A stretch of 64,000 nt of DNA from Microbispora amethystogenes (GTDB taxonomy: Bacteria; Actinomycetota; Actinomycetes; Streptosporangiales; Streptosporangiaceae): NCBI RefSeq assembly GCF_016863015.1, contig NZ_BOOB01000047.1:56612-120611 (forward strand), given 5' to 3'. The notes beneath the pieces are model-generated. The model saw only the letters and a list, made by a program, of their open reading frames with translations, was not told the DNA's origin and searched no databases. The position numbers were made by a program, and so were the translations under genes. This document shows positions 15,265 through 24,722 of this stretch, one piece after another. How positions within the stretch are numbered: position 1 is the stretch's first letter; each line of letters opens with the position of its first letter.

Positions 15265-17872
15265 CTCTGATGAGGCCCGGCCACGGAAGCCGGGGGAGAC
15301 GACCAGGTTGAAGTGAGCAGTCCAGATGGGATCAACCCCGTAATGAGGCCCGGCCGGTAGGGCCGGGTAATAGGTTTCGGGGCATGATCGACCGCGACCT
15401 GGTTGACGGGGTGCCGCAATGAGGCCCAGCCGCTGGGCTGGGTGAGTTACCAACCGTGTCGGTGCGCCCAGAAGTAGAGGACCCCGCAATGAGGCCCGCC
15501 GCGATGGCCGGTGAGACTACCTCGGTGGTCATGCACAGGCCCGTCACGTTCATCCCGCCATTGGACCGGCCACGCAGGCCGGATGAGACCATTCCTGCCA
15601 GGCGAAGTTGGCGTCGCAGGTGCCCCCGCAATGAGGCCCGGCCGGTAGGGCCGGGTGAGACCTCGATCACTAAGGGGGTGCAGCACGACATTGATGTGCT
15701 CCCGCAATGAGGCCCGGCCGTAAATGCCGGGTAGATCGAGGCAACCAGGTCCAGCCCACCGAAACGGCGGGGCCGCTATGAGGCCGGCCGCCTTCGTCGT
15801 CGGTGTCCGGCAGGACACCACCATGCCGCGCTGAGGCCCGGTCACGAAGACCGGGTGAGACGCCGCCCGCGATGAACACCACGCAGTACTGGACGCCGCA
15901 ATAAGGCCTGGCCACTAGGGCCAAGTCGACAAGTGACCTCCTCGATCGTGCCGCCCGTACACCGCCCTGCCGCGATGAGGCCCGGCCGCTTAAACCGGGT
16001 GAGACCGGCAGGTTGTTGGCGGTGTTGAACAGGTGCGGGATCCCGCAATGAGGCCCGACCAGGGAGGCCGGGTGAGACGGTCGGCGGGTGTTCGGGTTTG
16101 ATCCTTACCAGACGCAGCCGCAATGAAGCCTGGCCGTTAGGGCCGGGTGAGACTAGGTACCGGCCGTCGTTCGGGTCCGCGCTCAGGTCCTCCCCGCAAT
16201 GAGGCCCGGCCACGGGGGCCGGGTGAACCCTCGTCGTTTGCGGTTGACGACCCGTTTCATTCCCACCCGCCGCAATGAGGCCCGGCCACGCAGGCCGGGT
16301 GAGACCTGCCAGCCACGTCCCCTCCGTCGAGCCGCACCATCCCGCAATGAGGCCCGGCCTTTAGGGCCGGGTGAGACCACGTGCTGCAGCTGCAGCAGAA
16401 GGCGGCGCTGGACCCGCAATGAGGCCCGGCCACAGAGGCCGGGTGGGAGCCTGGGCAGGCTCGCGCAGGTCGTAGGTCTGTCACTCGCCGCGATGAGGCC
16501 CAGTGACGGAGGCCGGGTAAGGCTCAGCTGCTCCCGGTCGTACAGCCGCCCGCCGTAACCGACGCAATGAGGCCCGGCCACGTAGGCCGAGGGACTGCCA
16601 CCTGCTGCCGCCTGGAGCTGCGGGCGGGCAAGCCGCAATGAGGCCGGGCCGCTGGGGCCCGGTGAGACATCACAAGCAAGGGCAAGACCGATTCGGGCAC
16701 AATGAGGCCCAGGTGCTGAGGCCGGGTGAGACGTGGACGGCACGATCGTCGCATCGGACAAGGTCGTGGCCCCGCAATGAGGCCTGGCCACGCAGGCCGG
16801 ATGAGACGCCCAGGGTGCAGGTGATCACGGCCTGACGCATGCCCGCAATGAGGCACGGCTACGGAGGCCGGGTGAGACCTCACGATCCACGAGGGCATCA
16901 CATGGCGCGAGGGCCCAGAATGAGGCCGGGCCGCTGGGGCCCGGTGAGACCCGCGTCAGTTGGGCAGGTGGTGAGCCCAGCGCCCTGTGCCGCAATGAGG
17001 CCGGGCCGCTGAGGCCGGGTGAGACCTGCTCGAATTCTGGGACCACGAGGGGCGGGCGAATCTCCCGCAAAGAGGCCCGGCCGCTGGGATCGGGTGAAAC
17101 TCGGCATCACCGCCTCCCACGCCATCACGTGCGTCCCGCAATGAGGCCCGGCCGCGGGGCCGGGTAAGACACAGGCGTCAGGACGTCATCCACCCCAGAG
17201 AGATGGCCCCGCAATGAGGCCCGGCCACGGAGGCCGGGTGAGAGGAGGGTCTCCACGGCGTCCTTGACGAGGGCGGTCGTGCCGCAATGAGGCCGGCCGT
17301 TTGGGCCGGGTGATATCCGATTCTCGTGGTGGCGGCGGGGCGGTGCTGGCACCCGTAATGAGGCCGGCCACGTAGGCCGGGTGAGACGGGCGGAGGGTGT
17401 TCGGGCCTGATCCTTACCAGACGCAGCCGCAATGAGGTCCGGTCGCTGAGGCCGGGGTCTTCGCCCTCGTCCGCTGTGGTGATGCCGCAATGAGGCCCGG
17501 CCGATGAGGCCGGGTGAGACGGCCGCGACAGCGGGCGGTACCCCAGGGCCGGATAGCCGCGATGAGGCCCGGCCGCTGAGGCCGGGTGAGACCGCTCCGT
17601 GCCGTACGCCGACCAGGTGTCATCACCGGCGCCGCAATGAGGCCCGGCCGCTGAGGCCGGGTGAGACCCGGGCAGGCCCACCGTTTCCAGCGTGGACGCA
17701 AGAACGCCGCAATGAGGCCGGGTAAGACCTCGCCGGCGGCATCACAGCCGTCGTCCTGGCGGTGCCGCAATGAGGCCCGGCCGCTGAGGCCGGGTGAGAC
17801 GGCGGTGCGGGCGGTGCGGTCGAGTCCCTGGCGCAGCCGCGATGAGGCCGGGCCGCTGGGGCCGGGTGAGAC
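15265..17872 (-). CRISPR. CRISPR array 1: 37 repeats, 36 spacers, type I-G
   Basis: Repeats are about 36 bp; read on the minus strand they start GTCTCACCCGGCC and end GGGCCTCATTGCGG, with a variable 4-6 base loop. Repeat starts on the plus strand: 15265, 15338, 15414, 15484, 15555, 15626, 15702, 15773, 15826, 15896, 15970, 16043, 16118, 16194, 16270, 16342, 16414, 16488, 16562, 16633, 16697, 16772, 16843, 16915, 16990, 17065, 17136, 17209, 17282, 17353, 17427, 17485, 17557, 17632, 17707, 17765, 17837. Spacers are mostly 34-41 bp. Repeats near 17.4-17.87 kb are most uniform and those near 15.3-15.9 kb most decayed, so the leader is probably on the right and transcription leftward, like the cas operon. 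Several repeats show paired stem changes. Repeat 35 (17707-17728) lacks its stem-loop. Confidence 0.97.
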
Positions 17873-18066
17873 GGTCTGTGATCGGGCCTTATCACTCTTC
17901 GTAGCCGACTAAGGCAAGGCCTGGTGTCCGTTTTGGGTGCCATGCTGCGGGTTCAGGGTTCGGAACATCCCGGGCCAGGCGTGTGTACTGGTGGTTCCGA
18001 AGCTCGCGTGGACGCCGTGTCGCGCTGTGCTGTTGTCAAAGAGCGATCACGCTGACGTGGTTAGGT
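17873..18066 (-). promoter_or_regulatory. Probable leader of CRISPR array 1
   Basis: 194 bases between the last cas gene and the conserved end of the array. It holds GCTCTTTGACAAC (minus strand, 18032-18044). The same motif with one change, GCTCCTTGACAAC, occurs at the matching place in locus 2 (42844-42856). TTGACA could be a -35 element, though no convincing -10 box follows at 17 bases. No gene is seen here. Confidence 0.55.
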
Positions 18067-19008
18067 CTACCGCACGTGGACGGGGAGGGGGGAGAGCACC
18101 CCGTCGAAATTGCGTCCGGCGATGCGTTGGCGGTGGGCGCCGTGGACGCTGAACACCCCGAGGGCTGCCCACCCGAACTGGGAGACGGTGGGTTGGTCGT
18201 CGATGGGCTTGAGGGTGGGGTGTTCGAGGAGGCACCGGACGGCGTCGGTGTCGAGGGCAGGTTTCCACAGGGGCCAGATCATGACGTTGTCGCCGGCCAA
18301 CCGGTGCCACAGGGTGCTGCGGACTTTCTGACCGTCACCCGTGAGACGGAACAGCGGGAGTGCCATGGTGGCCAGCCATGTGGCTCCGGGGACGCCGGCC
18401 TCCCTTCCGGGCCGTCCTTCTGGGTCGTCGGCGGTGCTGCGCAAGACGCGGTGGTCGAGGTATTCGCCGGTGAAGCCTTCGATGCGGCTCCATCGGGTGA
18501 GGGCCTCGTGCAAGTGTTCGGGGTTGTCCCGTACGGCCTTGAGTGGCATTTCGAAGAAGGTGCGTATTTTCTGCTGGCCGGAGGGGGCGATGAAGGGCGA
18601 CAGGGCACCGCGACCCTGGGCGTCTACGGCCAGGTCGGTCGTAAGGCAGGGCAGCCAGCGGTCGGCCGCGAGCGGGTGGGTGCGCCGGATGTCTGCGGCG
18701 CGTTGCCGATACTCCTGCCGGGGCCACCGCAGCGGGTCCTTCCCCAGTCCGGAGGCAGGGGGGAAGCCCCGCCCGATGCCCGGCAGTACGGCAGTTACCT
18801 CGATCGAGCGCACGACCTCGGCCAGCGCCTCGGCGATGTCCCCGGTTGTCTGGAGGGGGCTGTGCAGGTGGGCGCAGGCGGTGGTGCCGGAGAACGACAA
18901 CCGGGCCGGGATGCCGCTCTCCTCCGTCAGGACGCGCAGGACGCCGAGGGCGGCGAGGAATCCCAGGGGCTCGCGGCCGTCCAGGGCGGGGAGTTCAACA
19001 GTGTTCAT
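18067..19008 (-). CDS. csb3: Type I-G Csb3 / Cas8g-like subunit
   Basis: 313 residues from the ATG at 19008, which overlaps the cas3 stop as ATGA. The N terminus LPALDGREPLGFLAALGVLR is the same kind of opening seen in the Csx17 subunit of locus 2 (LRGCRADVLAGYLQALGLLR), supporting a shared large-subunit ancestry. Later blocks include KDPLRWPRQEYRQRAADIR and ALSPFIAPSGQQKIRTFFEM. It occupies the place where type I-G loci carry Csb3 or the Cas3-extension family. The expected role is within the crRNA-guided surveillance complex. It is the last gene of the operon, 194 bases before array 1. Whether it replaces Cas8 fully is not known from sequence. Confidence 0.7.
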   Translation of the reverse strand: MNTVELPALDGREPLGFLAALGVLRVLTEESGIPARLSFSGTTACAHLHSPLQTTGDIAEALAEVVRSIEVTAVLPGIGRGFPPASGLGKDPLRWPRQEYRQRAADIRRTHPLAADRWLPCLTTDLAVDAQGRGALSPFIAPSGQQKIRTFFEMPLKAVRDNPEHLHEALTRWSRIEGFTGEYLDHRVLRSTADDPEGRPGREAGVPGATWLATMALPLFRLTGDGQKVRSTLWHRLAGDNVMIWPLWKPALDTDAVRCLLEHPTLKPIDDQPTVSQFGWAALGVFSVHGAHRQRIAGRNFDGVLSPLPVHVR

Positions 19009-21953
19009 GCCTCGTGCTCCTCGCGGGCTGAGCACCAGATGTCAGCCAGGCGGACGATGGCTTCCAGCCGGGCCAGCCCCCACCTGCCGTAGACGCTGGC
19101 CAGGTTGGTGAATCGCTGGGGGGAGGACCAGTCGATGGAGCGCGCGGTGTCCACCTCGATCTTCTCCCCGTGCCGCTGGATGCCGGTGACCGGTGAGGGG
19201 TCGGTGACGGGTTTCAGCAGCGGCCGGTTGTAGCCGTGGTGGGCGGCGATCAGGTGCACGACCAGGTTCCGGTCGACGGTCGTGGTGTCGTCGAGCAAGG
19301 CGTCGGCGATCTGAGCGGACAGGGCCTCATGGCGCATACCGGCGGGATAGCCGGCGCGCTGCTGAGCCGCCCGAAACAGCTGACGATCGAGTGGGTTCAT
19401 GCCGGACTTGGCCAAGATCCGCGGAGGGTCTTCGGCTTCGGCGGCCGCGGCGGCCCACCGGTCGCCCCCGTGCAGCATGGCCTGGAAGCGTTCATCGCGT
19501 TTGCCCTCATCGTGCCAGAGCGCGGCAAGACCGACGGCCTGCACCAAGGGAACGGGTAGCTGCAGGTTCCGCGCGAACTCCTCGGCGCGTTTCCGCACCG
19601 CCCACTGGTGGTCATCCAGCCGCATCGGGGTGCGTGCGGTTGAGGAACCCTGGGCGCTGTCATCCTCGCCGTAGCTGGTGATGTCACTGGTCAACACCAC
19701 GGTGCCCGAGGCCAGATGCTCCTCCACCTTCGGCTTCTTAGCCAGGGCCAGACGACGAAGCACGGCAAGGTGGGGCGGCACGTCATCACCGTCGTGGTCG
19801 AGGTCGGCGCCGAGCACCTCGATGACGTCCGGCCGGGCGCGCAGGATCTGCTCGATCTGGCGGCAGTAGGCGCCGGCATCCATCTGCTCGGCCTGGCGGT
19901 CACGCTCGGCAGTGTCAACCACCTCCCGCAGCGCGCCGGCGAGTTCCGGGTCGTGGGCGGCGATCGCCGCGGTCAGTGTCGGCCCGAGCCGTACTGCGGC
20001 CCGCCGTTTGCCGTTGCCGCCGCACAGGTCACCGATGTCGCGCAGGGCCTGCCGGAGTGCGGAATTCCACCCAAAGGCGTCGCAACCCCCGTAGGAGACG
20101 GGGACGACGATTCGGTCTCCGGGCCGGATCTCATCCCCGCCGATGACCTCGACCAGCTCCCGGGATCTGAAGCGGACCACCCGCCGGGGCACCCCGTCCC
20201 CTGGCGAGGAAGCAGAGCGCGGGGTTTCGTCCGGGGAGGGTTCGCCTTCCACGTCGGCGAAGCGTGCGGTGATCTGCTGGCCGGACAGCCACTGCCGGAC
20301 GGCCAGCAGCGGCACCTCGATACTCTCCTCAGCCATCACCGGGAGCGCCTCGAGCGCTTGGCACCACTTCTCCTCATCCCTGGCCAGTTCCCGCCAGGCG
20401 AGGGACACGTGCGGGACCTCCCGCTGCAGACCGTGCAGGAACGGCGCAGGGGACGGGTCGTTCGGGCTCGGGACCGGCGATGTACGCGCCCAGGCATCCA
20501 GATGTGCCGGCGACAGGTACGGGGTGTATGCCTCGGCACCCTGGAGTTGCTCCCAGGTCTCCCTGTCCTGCTCGAACATGACCGCGGTCAGGCGGCGCAG
20601 AGCCGCGGGGGAGACATCGATCCCCTCCTCCGTCAGGGAGGGAGAGGGCGTCCCCGGGCGGAATGCAGCAGGGGTCTGCAATGTGGTAAGCCACTGCCAG
20701 GTGGCCTGGCGCGCCTCGCCGTACACGCCCTCACGGTCCAGTTCGGTGTGCACGATGACAGCCGGTGCCGCCGGGGCCGAGCCCAGGCGGTTGAGGCGGC
20801 CGAACCGCTGAATCAGCGGTGGCAGCGACGCCGACTCCGTCACGAGTGCGGAGAAGTCGAGGTTGGCGCCGACTTCGACGGTCTGGGTGGCGACCACGAA
20901 GACGGGGTCGTCCGGCTCGCAGGCGCGGCCGGCCTTGATCCGGTCGTACCACTCCAGCAGCAGGTAGTCCCGGTCCACCGGCCGGATCCGGCCGGTCAGC
21001 AGCATGCACCGCCCGGGGTAAGCCCCGTGCAGGTGCTCGAACACCGCCCGGGCGCGGGCCACGGTGTTGCAGATGACGCCGACGACCGGGTTGGTGTGTG
21101 ACAGGTGCTCGGCCCACTGGGCGAGCGTAGCCACGACCTGCTGGTCGTTGTTCTTCTTGGTGGCCTCGCTCACCTCGACCAGGTGCGCGGTCTTGCCCGC
21201 GTGCAGCCGCTTGCCTGCCACCGGGTGCTGTTCATCCGCGTCCGTGATGCGGTGCACGCGGGGGCCCTGGGCGGTGGGGCTGGCCGTCATGGTCACCACC
21301 ACGGGCTTGACCTCGGCCGGGGTGGTGTCCTGGGCCAGCGCGTCCGCCAGGGTGGTGAGGAAGGGCCGGGACAGATGGGCCTCGTCCACGATGATCAGGC
21401 TGTCGGTGCCGACCAGGGCGGCGTCGATCGGCCGCAGCTGATCACTCACCCCGTAGCCGCGGAAGAGGAACCGGCTGCCGATCTGGTCGACGGTGCCGAC
21501 CACGATGGCCTGCCGGTCTGGCCGTTCCAGCCATCGCCATGACCAGGTCACCCCGCCCCGCATCCGGGTGACATCCAGCGGCTCCTCATCGTGCTCCACC
21601 AGCAAGGCAGCGGCGACCTTGCCCGCCACACTGTCGGCACTCGCGGCGGTCAGGGCGTCGCGGAGGCGGCAGGCATGCCGGTAGGCCTCGTCCACGATGA
21701 GACGCCGATCGACCACGAAGAAGCACCGCCTGGGCACGCTGCCCCGGTCCAGGGCTGCGGCGAAGATGGCGATGTCCAGCACCGATGTCTTGCCCAGGCC
21801 GGTGGGGACATCGATCAGCTCGGGCCATCCGCCGGCGAGTACCCGATCCAGCAGCTGTTCCTGCCAGGGAAACGGCTCGCGGCGATCGCCGTCGCCAGTG
21901 GTGTGAACCTGAGCGTAGAAGGCGGCGAAGTCCCGCCGGTGCAGGCCCGTCAT
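19005..21953 (-). CDS. cas3: Type I-G Cas3 helicase-nuclease with C-terminal HD domain
   Basis: 982 residues from the ATG at 21953, overlapping the csb2 stop (ATGA); the longer open frame to 22109 is only overlap with csb2. Helicase motifs: Walker A DVPTGLGKTSVLDIAI, DEAH box LIIVDEAHLSRPF, motif III VTMTASPTAQG, and motif VI LIQRFGRLNRLG. The HD nuclease lies at the C terminus, with WHDEGKRDERFQAML, MRHEALSAQIADAL and HLIAAHHGYNRPL. A C-terminal HD domain is characteristic of type I-G; in most type I systems it is N-terminal. The enzyme unwinds and degrades target DNA after recruitment by the crRNA complex. All main motifs look intact. Confidence 0.93.
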   Translation of the reverse strand: MTGLHRRDFAAFYAQVHTTGDGDRREPFPWQEQLLDRVLAGGWPELIDVPTGLGKTSVLDIAIFAAALDRGSVPRRCFFVVDRRLIVDEAYRHACRLRDALTAASADSVAGKVAAALLVEHDEEPLDVTRMRGGVTWSWRWLERPDRQAIVVGTVDQIGSRFLFRGYGVSDQLRPIDAALVGTDSLIIVDEAHLSRPFLTTLADALAQDTTPAEVKPVVVTMTASPTAQGPRVHRITDADEQHPVAGKRLHAGKTAHLVEVSEATKKNNDQQVVATLAQWAEHLSHTNPVVGVICNTVARARAVFEHLHGAYPGRCMLLTGRIRPVDRDYLLLEWYDRIKAGRACEPDDPVFVVATQTVEVGANLDFSALVTESASLPPLIQRFGRLNRLGSAPAAPAVIVHTELDREGVYGEARQATWQWLTTLQTPAAFRPGTPSPSLTEEGIDVSPAALRRLTAVMFEQDRETWEQLQGAEAYTPYLSPAHLDAWARTSPVPSPNDPSPAPFLHGLQREVPHVSLAWRELARDEEKWCQALEALPVMAEESIEVPLLAVRQWLSGQQITARFADVEGEPSPDETPRSASSPGDGVPRRVVRFRSRELVEVIGGDEIRPGDRIVVPVSYGGCDAFGWNSALRQALRDIGDLCGGNGKRRAAVRLGPTLTAAIAAHDPELAGALREVVDTAERDRQAEQMDAGAYCRQIEQILRARPDVIEVLGADLDHDGDDVPPHLAVLRRLALAKKPKVEEHLASGTVVLTSDITSYGEDDSAQGSSTARTPMRLDDHQWAVRKRAEEFARNLQLPVPLVQAVGLAALWHDEGKRDERFQAMLHGGDRWAAAAAEAEDPPRILAKSGMNPLDRQLFRAAQQRAGYPAGMRHEALSAQIADALLDDTTTVDRNLVVHLIAAHHGYNRPLLKPVTDPSPVTGIQRHGEKIEVDTARSIDWSSPQRFTNLASVYGRWGLARLEAIVRLADIWCSAREEHEA

Positions 21954-23338
21954 GACTGCTCCCGCTCCGGGACGAACAGCCCCAACCCCAGGTAGCGCAG
22001 CGACCCGGCAATAACCGGCCCGACCACCGGACGCGCGAACCTCACCCGCACATGGGTTACCGGCCGCTTGGGCCGCCCCTCCGGCAGCGTCTCCCGGCGA
22101 GGCCGCCACACCGCACCCGCGGTCAACGGGGCGGCCGACACCTCCAGGTCAACCGGCTCGGGGTAGCCGACCCGGGCCAAGGACTTGGCCACCAGGTCCT
22201 CCACACTGCGGCGGGCACGCAGCATGCCGTCGGTGACCATCGGCGTCGCCGTCACCCAGGAACACGCCCCCTCAGCAGGCCCCCGCCAGGTCTCGACACG
22301 GAGCGTGCGACGACGCGGATCGGCCCCGTACCGAAGGGAGATCTCCGGCATCGGCCGCGGCGTCAGACGAGTCAGCGGATCGGCCCCGATCACCGCCCGG
22401 ACCAGGTGCTTCCACTCCTCGGCCGGCATGTCCCGCGGTATCGCCAACGCCACGCCGAGCAGATGACCATCCGCGTGCTCGTGCCCCACGTCCGGCAGCC
22501 CCAGGAAGGCCACATGCGGCCGCTCATCGGCCCCGTGACCACTGACCTGCGCCGGGATGTCGCTGCCGATCCGCTTCAGCACCGCCTTCCGCAATATGGA
22601 CGTCAGCCTCAGCACCTGGTCCCCACCGATCCGCGCCGTCGGCTGGCCGAACCCCCAGATCATCAGGTCGTCCCACGGCGACCGAACCAGCTCAACCGCA
22701 GGGATCTGGTCGACCAGCGGGCCGTAGGGAACGGAACGGGCGACCTCCCAGGCCCGCCCGCCCAGGTCATAGACCTCACGCAGCGCGTCAACGTACCCCG
22801 GGTACGGGACCCGCAGGTCCACGGCGTTCGCCGCCCCGATACGGCTCGGCACCCACCGCGACCACGCCGGCCGCTCCGCCGGCAGCATCGCCACCGTGGT
22901 CACCTCGGCCTGACTCGTGGACCGCCCCACATACGGCACCCGCCGGGCCATGCGCTCCAACCGCGCGACCAGGTCACCGGTTACGTCGGCCTCCGGCCAG
23001 ACGACAGCGAAGTCCTCACCCGCCGGGGTGGCCGATGCTCGGCTGCGCGCCTGGTTGGTACGCCCCGGCCAAAACTGGCTCCCGCCACTGGGTTCGGTCT
23101 GGTTGGTCACTACGAAGCTGTCCGTGCGGCTCACGCTGACCGAGCCGTCCGCCCACACCTCGGGTGCGCCGGAACGCTCCAACCATCGCAGCGCATCCCA
23201 GTCCTCGACGCTCTGCGCCGAGGCCACCAGTGCACAGAACACCCGCGCCGGATGCGGCGGCCACTCAGCGACACTCGGACGGATGCTGCCGGCATCGTAG
23301 CGGCCATGGCGCAGCCGCACCTGAACCGTAACAGGCAT
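21950..23338 (-). CDS. csb2: Type I-G Csb2 (Cas5-Cas6 fusion)
   Basis: 462 residues. The N-terminal RAMP part opens with VTVQVRLRHGRYDAGSIRPS and AEWPPHPARVFCALVASA, a Csb2 hallmark. The C terminus ends RFARPVVGPVIAGSLRYLGL then GLF, the glycine-rich Cas6-type loop. In type I-G this protein both caps the crRNA and processes the repeat. Compared with the locus 2 homologue (GHLSHFGLGLF), the end here lacks both histidines, so the catalytic residues of the two may differ. The stop overlaps the cas3 start and the gene begins 4 bases after the csb1 stop, so the operon is tightly packed. Confidence 0.88.
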   Translation of the reverse strand: MPVTVQVRLRHGRYDAGSIRPSVAEWPPHPARVFCALVASAQSVEDWDALRWLERSGAPEVWADGSVSVSRTDSFVVTNQTEPSGGSQFWPGRTNQARSRASATPAGEDFAVVWPEADVTGDLVARLERMARRVPYVGRSTSQAEVTTVAMLPAERPAWSRWVPSRIGAANAVDLRVPYPGYVDALREVYDLGGRAWEVARSVPYGPLVDQIPAVELVRSPWDDLMIWGFGQPTARIGGDQVLRLTSILRKAVLKRIGSDIPAQVSGHGADERPHVAFLGLPDVGHEHADGHLLGVALAIPRDMPAEEWKHLVRAVIGADPLTRLTPRPMPEISLRYGADPRRRTLRVETWRGPAEGACSWVTATPMVTDGMLRARRSVEDLVAKSLARVGYPEPVDLEVSAAPLTAGAVWRPRRETLPEGRPKRPVTHVRVRFARPVVGPVIAGSLRYLGLGLFVPEREQS

Positions 23339-23342
23339 CGGC

Positions 23343-24512
23343 TCAGCCCTCGTCGGAGGCGGCGTGCGCGACGGTGGCCTCGATCGCCTTCTGCAGCGAC
23401 GGGATCGGCGTCACCGAGATCACGTCGGCGGCCATCTCCACGCCTAACTTGGCCGCCGACTCCTTCAGTTCGTGAAAGGCGTCCACGGCGGCAGCAACGG
23501 ACACATCCAGGCGCTCCAGGTCACCGCCGGGGCGTTCCAGCCCAATCTCCTCGCTCGCCTTGGCCAGGTCACAGCCCGAGCGCAACCAGACCGAGGGGCG
23601 AGCGAACGCGAGCCGGTCCCCCACCAGGGCCAGGGCTACCAGAGCCGCACGAGCGGTCGTGGCGGCCTCGATCGAGGCGTCGCCGAAACGCAGCCGCTCC
23701 ATCCCCGCCAACGAGATGCTCGCCACACGGCGGATCTCCCGAACGGTCACGCCGCCGGGGACGGGGTTGGGAGCGATGTTGCCGTGGCCGATCTCGCTGA
23801 GCTTCTGGCCAGTCTTCTTCGCCCCTTCCGCGACGTACTGCCAGTCGTTCTCGGCCTTGTCCTTGCTGTCCACCGCGCCGGTGAGGTTGACCGGGTCCAG
23901 CCGGCCACCGCGTCGGGAACCGAACACAGGTTCGACACCGAACATGATCGCCGTGTACAGCCGCGCGAACTTCGGCCAGCGCCCCTTACGGTGAGAGTCC
24001 CACGCCCCGAAGATCAACGAAGCGGGCTCGCGCTCGAACAGCGGCCGAGCATCAGCGGCGCTGACGGCTCGCAGCCGCTGCCCGACCTGGCTCTTATCGA
24101 AGCGGACCCCGTCGACCAACGAGTCCCGCCAGTACGCATCGGCGTAGCGGTGAGGGGCGTCGAATGAGGTGATGCGGATGCCACCGTGAGAGGTGGGCGC
24201 CCGTAACTCCAGCATCGGCAGTTCGAGTCGCCCCCTGTCCCGTGCGTCCCGCAGCGCCTCCTCTACCCGGTTGGCCTGCGACTGCTCCTGATCGATCGTG
24301 ACGGTCTTGACTGCCTCTCCATCGACGATACGGTCAGCCACCAGGTACTTCCTGGTCAGATCCCGCTCCCGATCCTCAATCGGGAACGTTGGCGGCATGA
24401 CCGAATTGCCTACGCCGCCCACGGGGTGATAGACGGCGCGCACGACGACGGCCGTGTGAGCTCTGTCCTCGCCCAGCGCCTCTACGAGCTGCGCTGTCAA
24501 ACTTCTGCTCAT
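23343..24512 (-). CDS. csb1: Type I-G Csb1 (Cas7 backbone subunit)
   Basis: 389 residues from the ATG at 24512 (GAAAGG upstream). Key family blocks are DQEQSQANRVEEAL (the QANR signature), RAPTSHGGIRITSFDAPHRY and SLIFGAWDSHRKGRW, with VREIRRVASISLAGMERLRF toward the C terminus. Csb1 forms the repeated backbone that coats the crRNA spacer. It is the first gene of the operon, and its promoter region holds the two-repeat mini-array (24598-24704). The open frame continues upstream to 24674, but that part has no family similarity and runs into the mini-array. Confidence 0.9.
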   Translation of the reverse strand: MSRSLTAQLVEALGEDRAHTAVVVRAVYHPVGGVGNSVMPPTFPIEDRERDLTRKYLVADRIVDGEAVKTVTIDQEQSQANRVEEALRDARDRGRLELPMLELRAPTSHGGIRITSFDAPHRYADAYWRDSLVDGVRFDKSQVGQRLRAVSAADARPLFEREPASLIFGAWDSHRKGRWPKFARLYTAIMFGVEPVFGSRRGGRLDPVNLTGAVDSKDKAENDWQYVAEGAKKTGQKLSEIGHGNIAPNPVPGGVTVREIRRVASISLAGMERLRFGDASIEAATTARAALVALALVGDRLAFARPSVWLRSGCDLAKASEEIGLERPGGDLERLDVSVAAAVDAFHELKESAAKLGVEMAADVISVTPIPSLQKAIEATVAHAASDEG

Positions 24513-24597
24513 CCCGAGCACCTTTCTTCCTTCGAACTCCCCAATCGCCGACAGGTATGAAGGATGGCAACCAGGACTGACATTTCGGCGCCCCCTC

Positions 24598-24704
24598 GCC
24601 CAATAAGGCCGCAGACGGTAGCTGCGGAAGCAACTTTGAGATGACGGGCTCGTAATCAGCGCGCGCAGCCGCAATAAAGCCGCGGTCGGTTGCCGCGGAT
24701 AACG
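24598..24704 (-). CRISPR. Two-repeat mini-array upstream of csb1
   Basis: Two 36-bp elements (24669-24704 and 24598-24633) flank a 34-base spacer-like segment (24635-24668), a 71-base period like the main array. On the minus strand they end CTTTATTGCGG and CCTTATTGGGC, close to the array ending CTCATTGCGG, and begin with GTTA or GTTG. Each has its own perfect stem (CCGCGG with CCGCGG; CCGCAG with CTGCGG), so stem sequence changed but pairing was kept. They lie 86 bases upstream of the csb1 start, on the same strand. They could be processed from the cas transcript's 5' end by Csb2. Confidence 0.7.
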
Positions 24705-24722
24705 CCTCGTCTACAGTGGTGC

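Noticed and set aside
15332..17943. Many medium frames with repeated peptides such as SHPASVAGPHCG across array 1 (and RLRGRPAPAPLR-like ones across array 2)
   Set aside because: They are translations of CRISPR repeats, not repeat proteins; the periodicity is nucleotide-based with variable spacers.
19005..22109. Longer start for cas3 of locus 1 at 22109
   Set aside because: The added 52 residues overlap csb2 and lack similarity; the ATG at 21953 forms an ATGA overlap with the csb2 stop.
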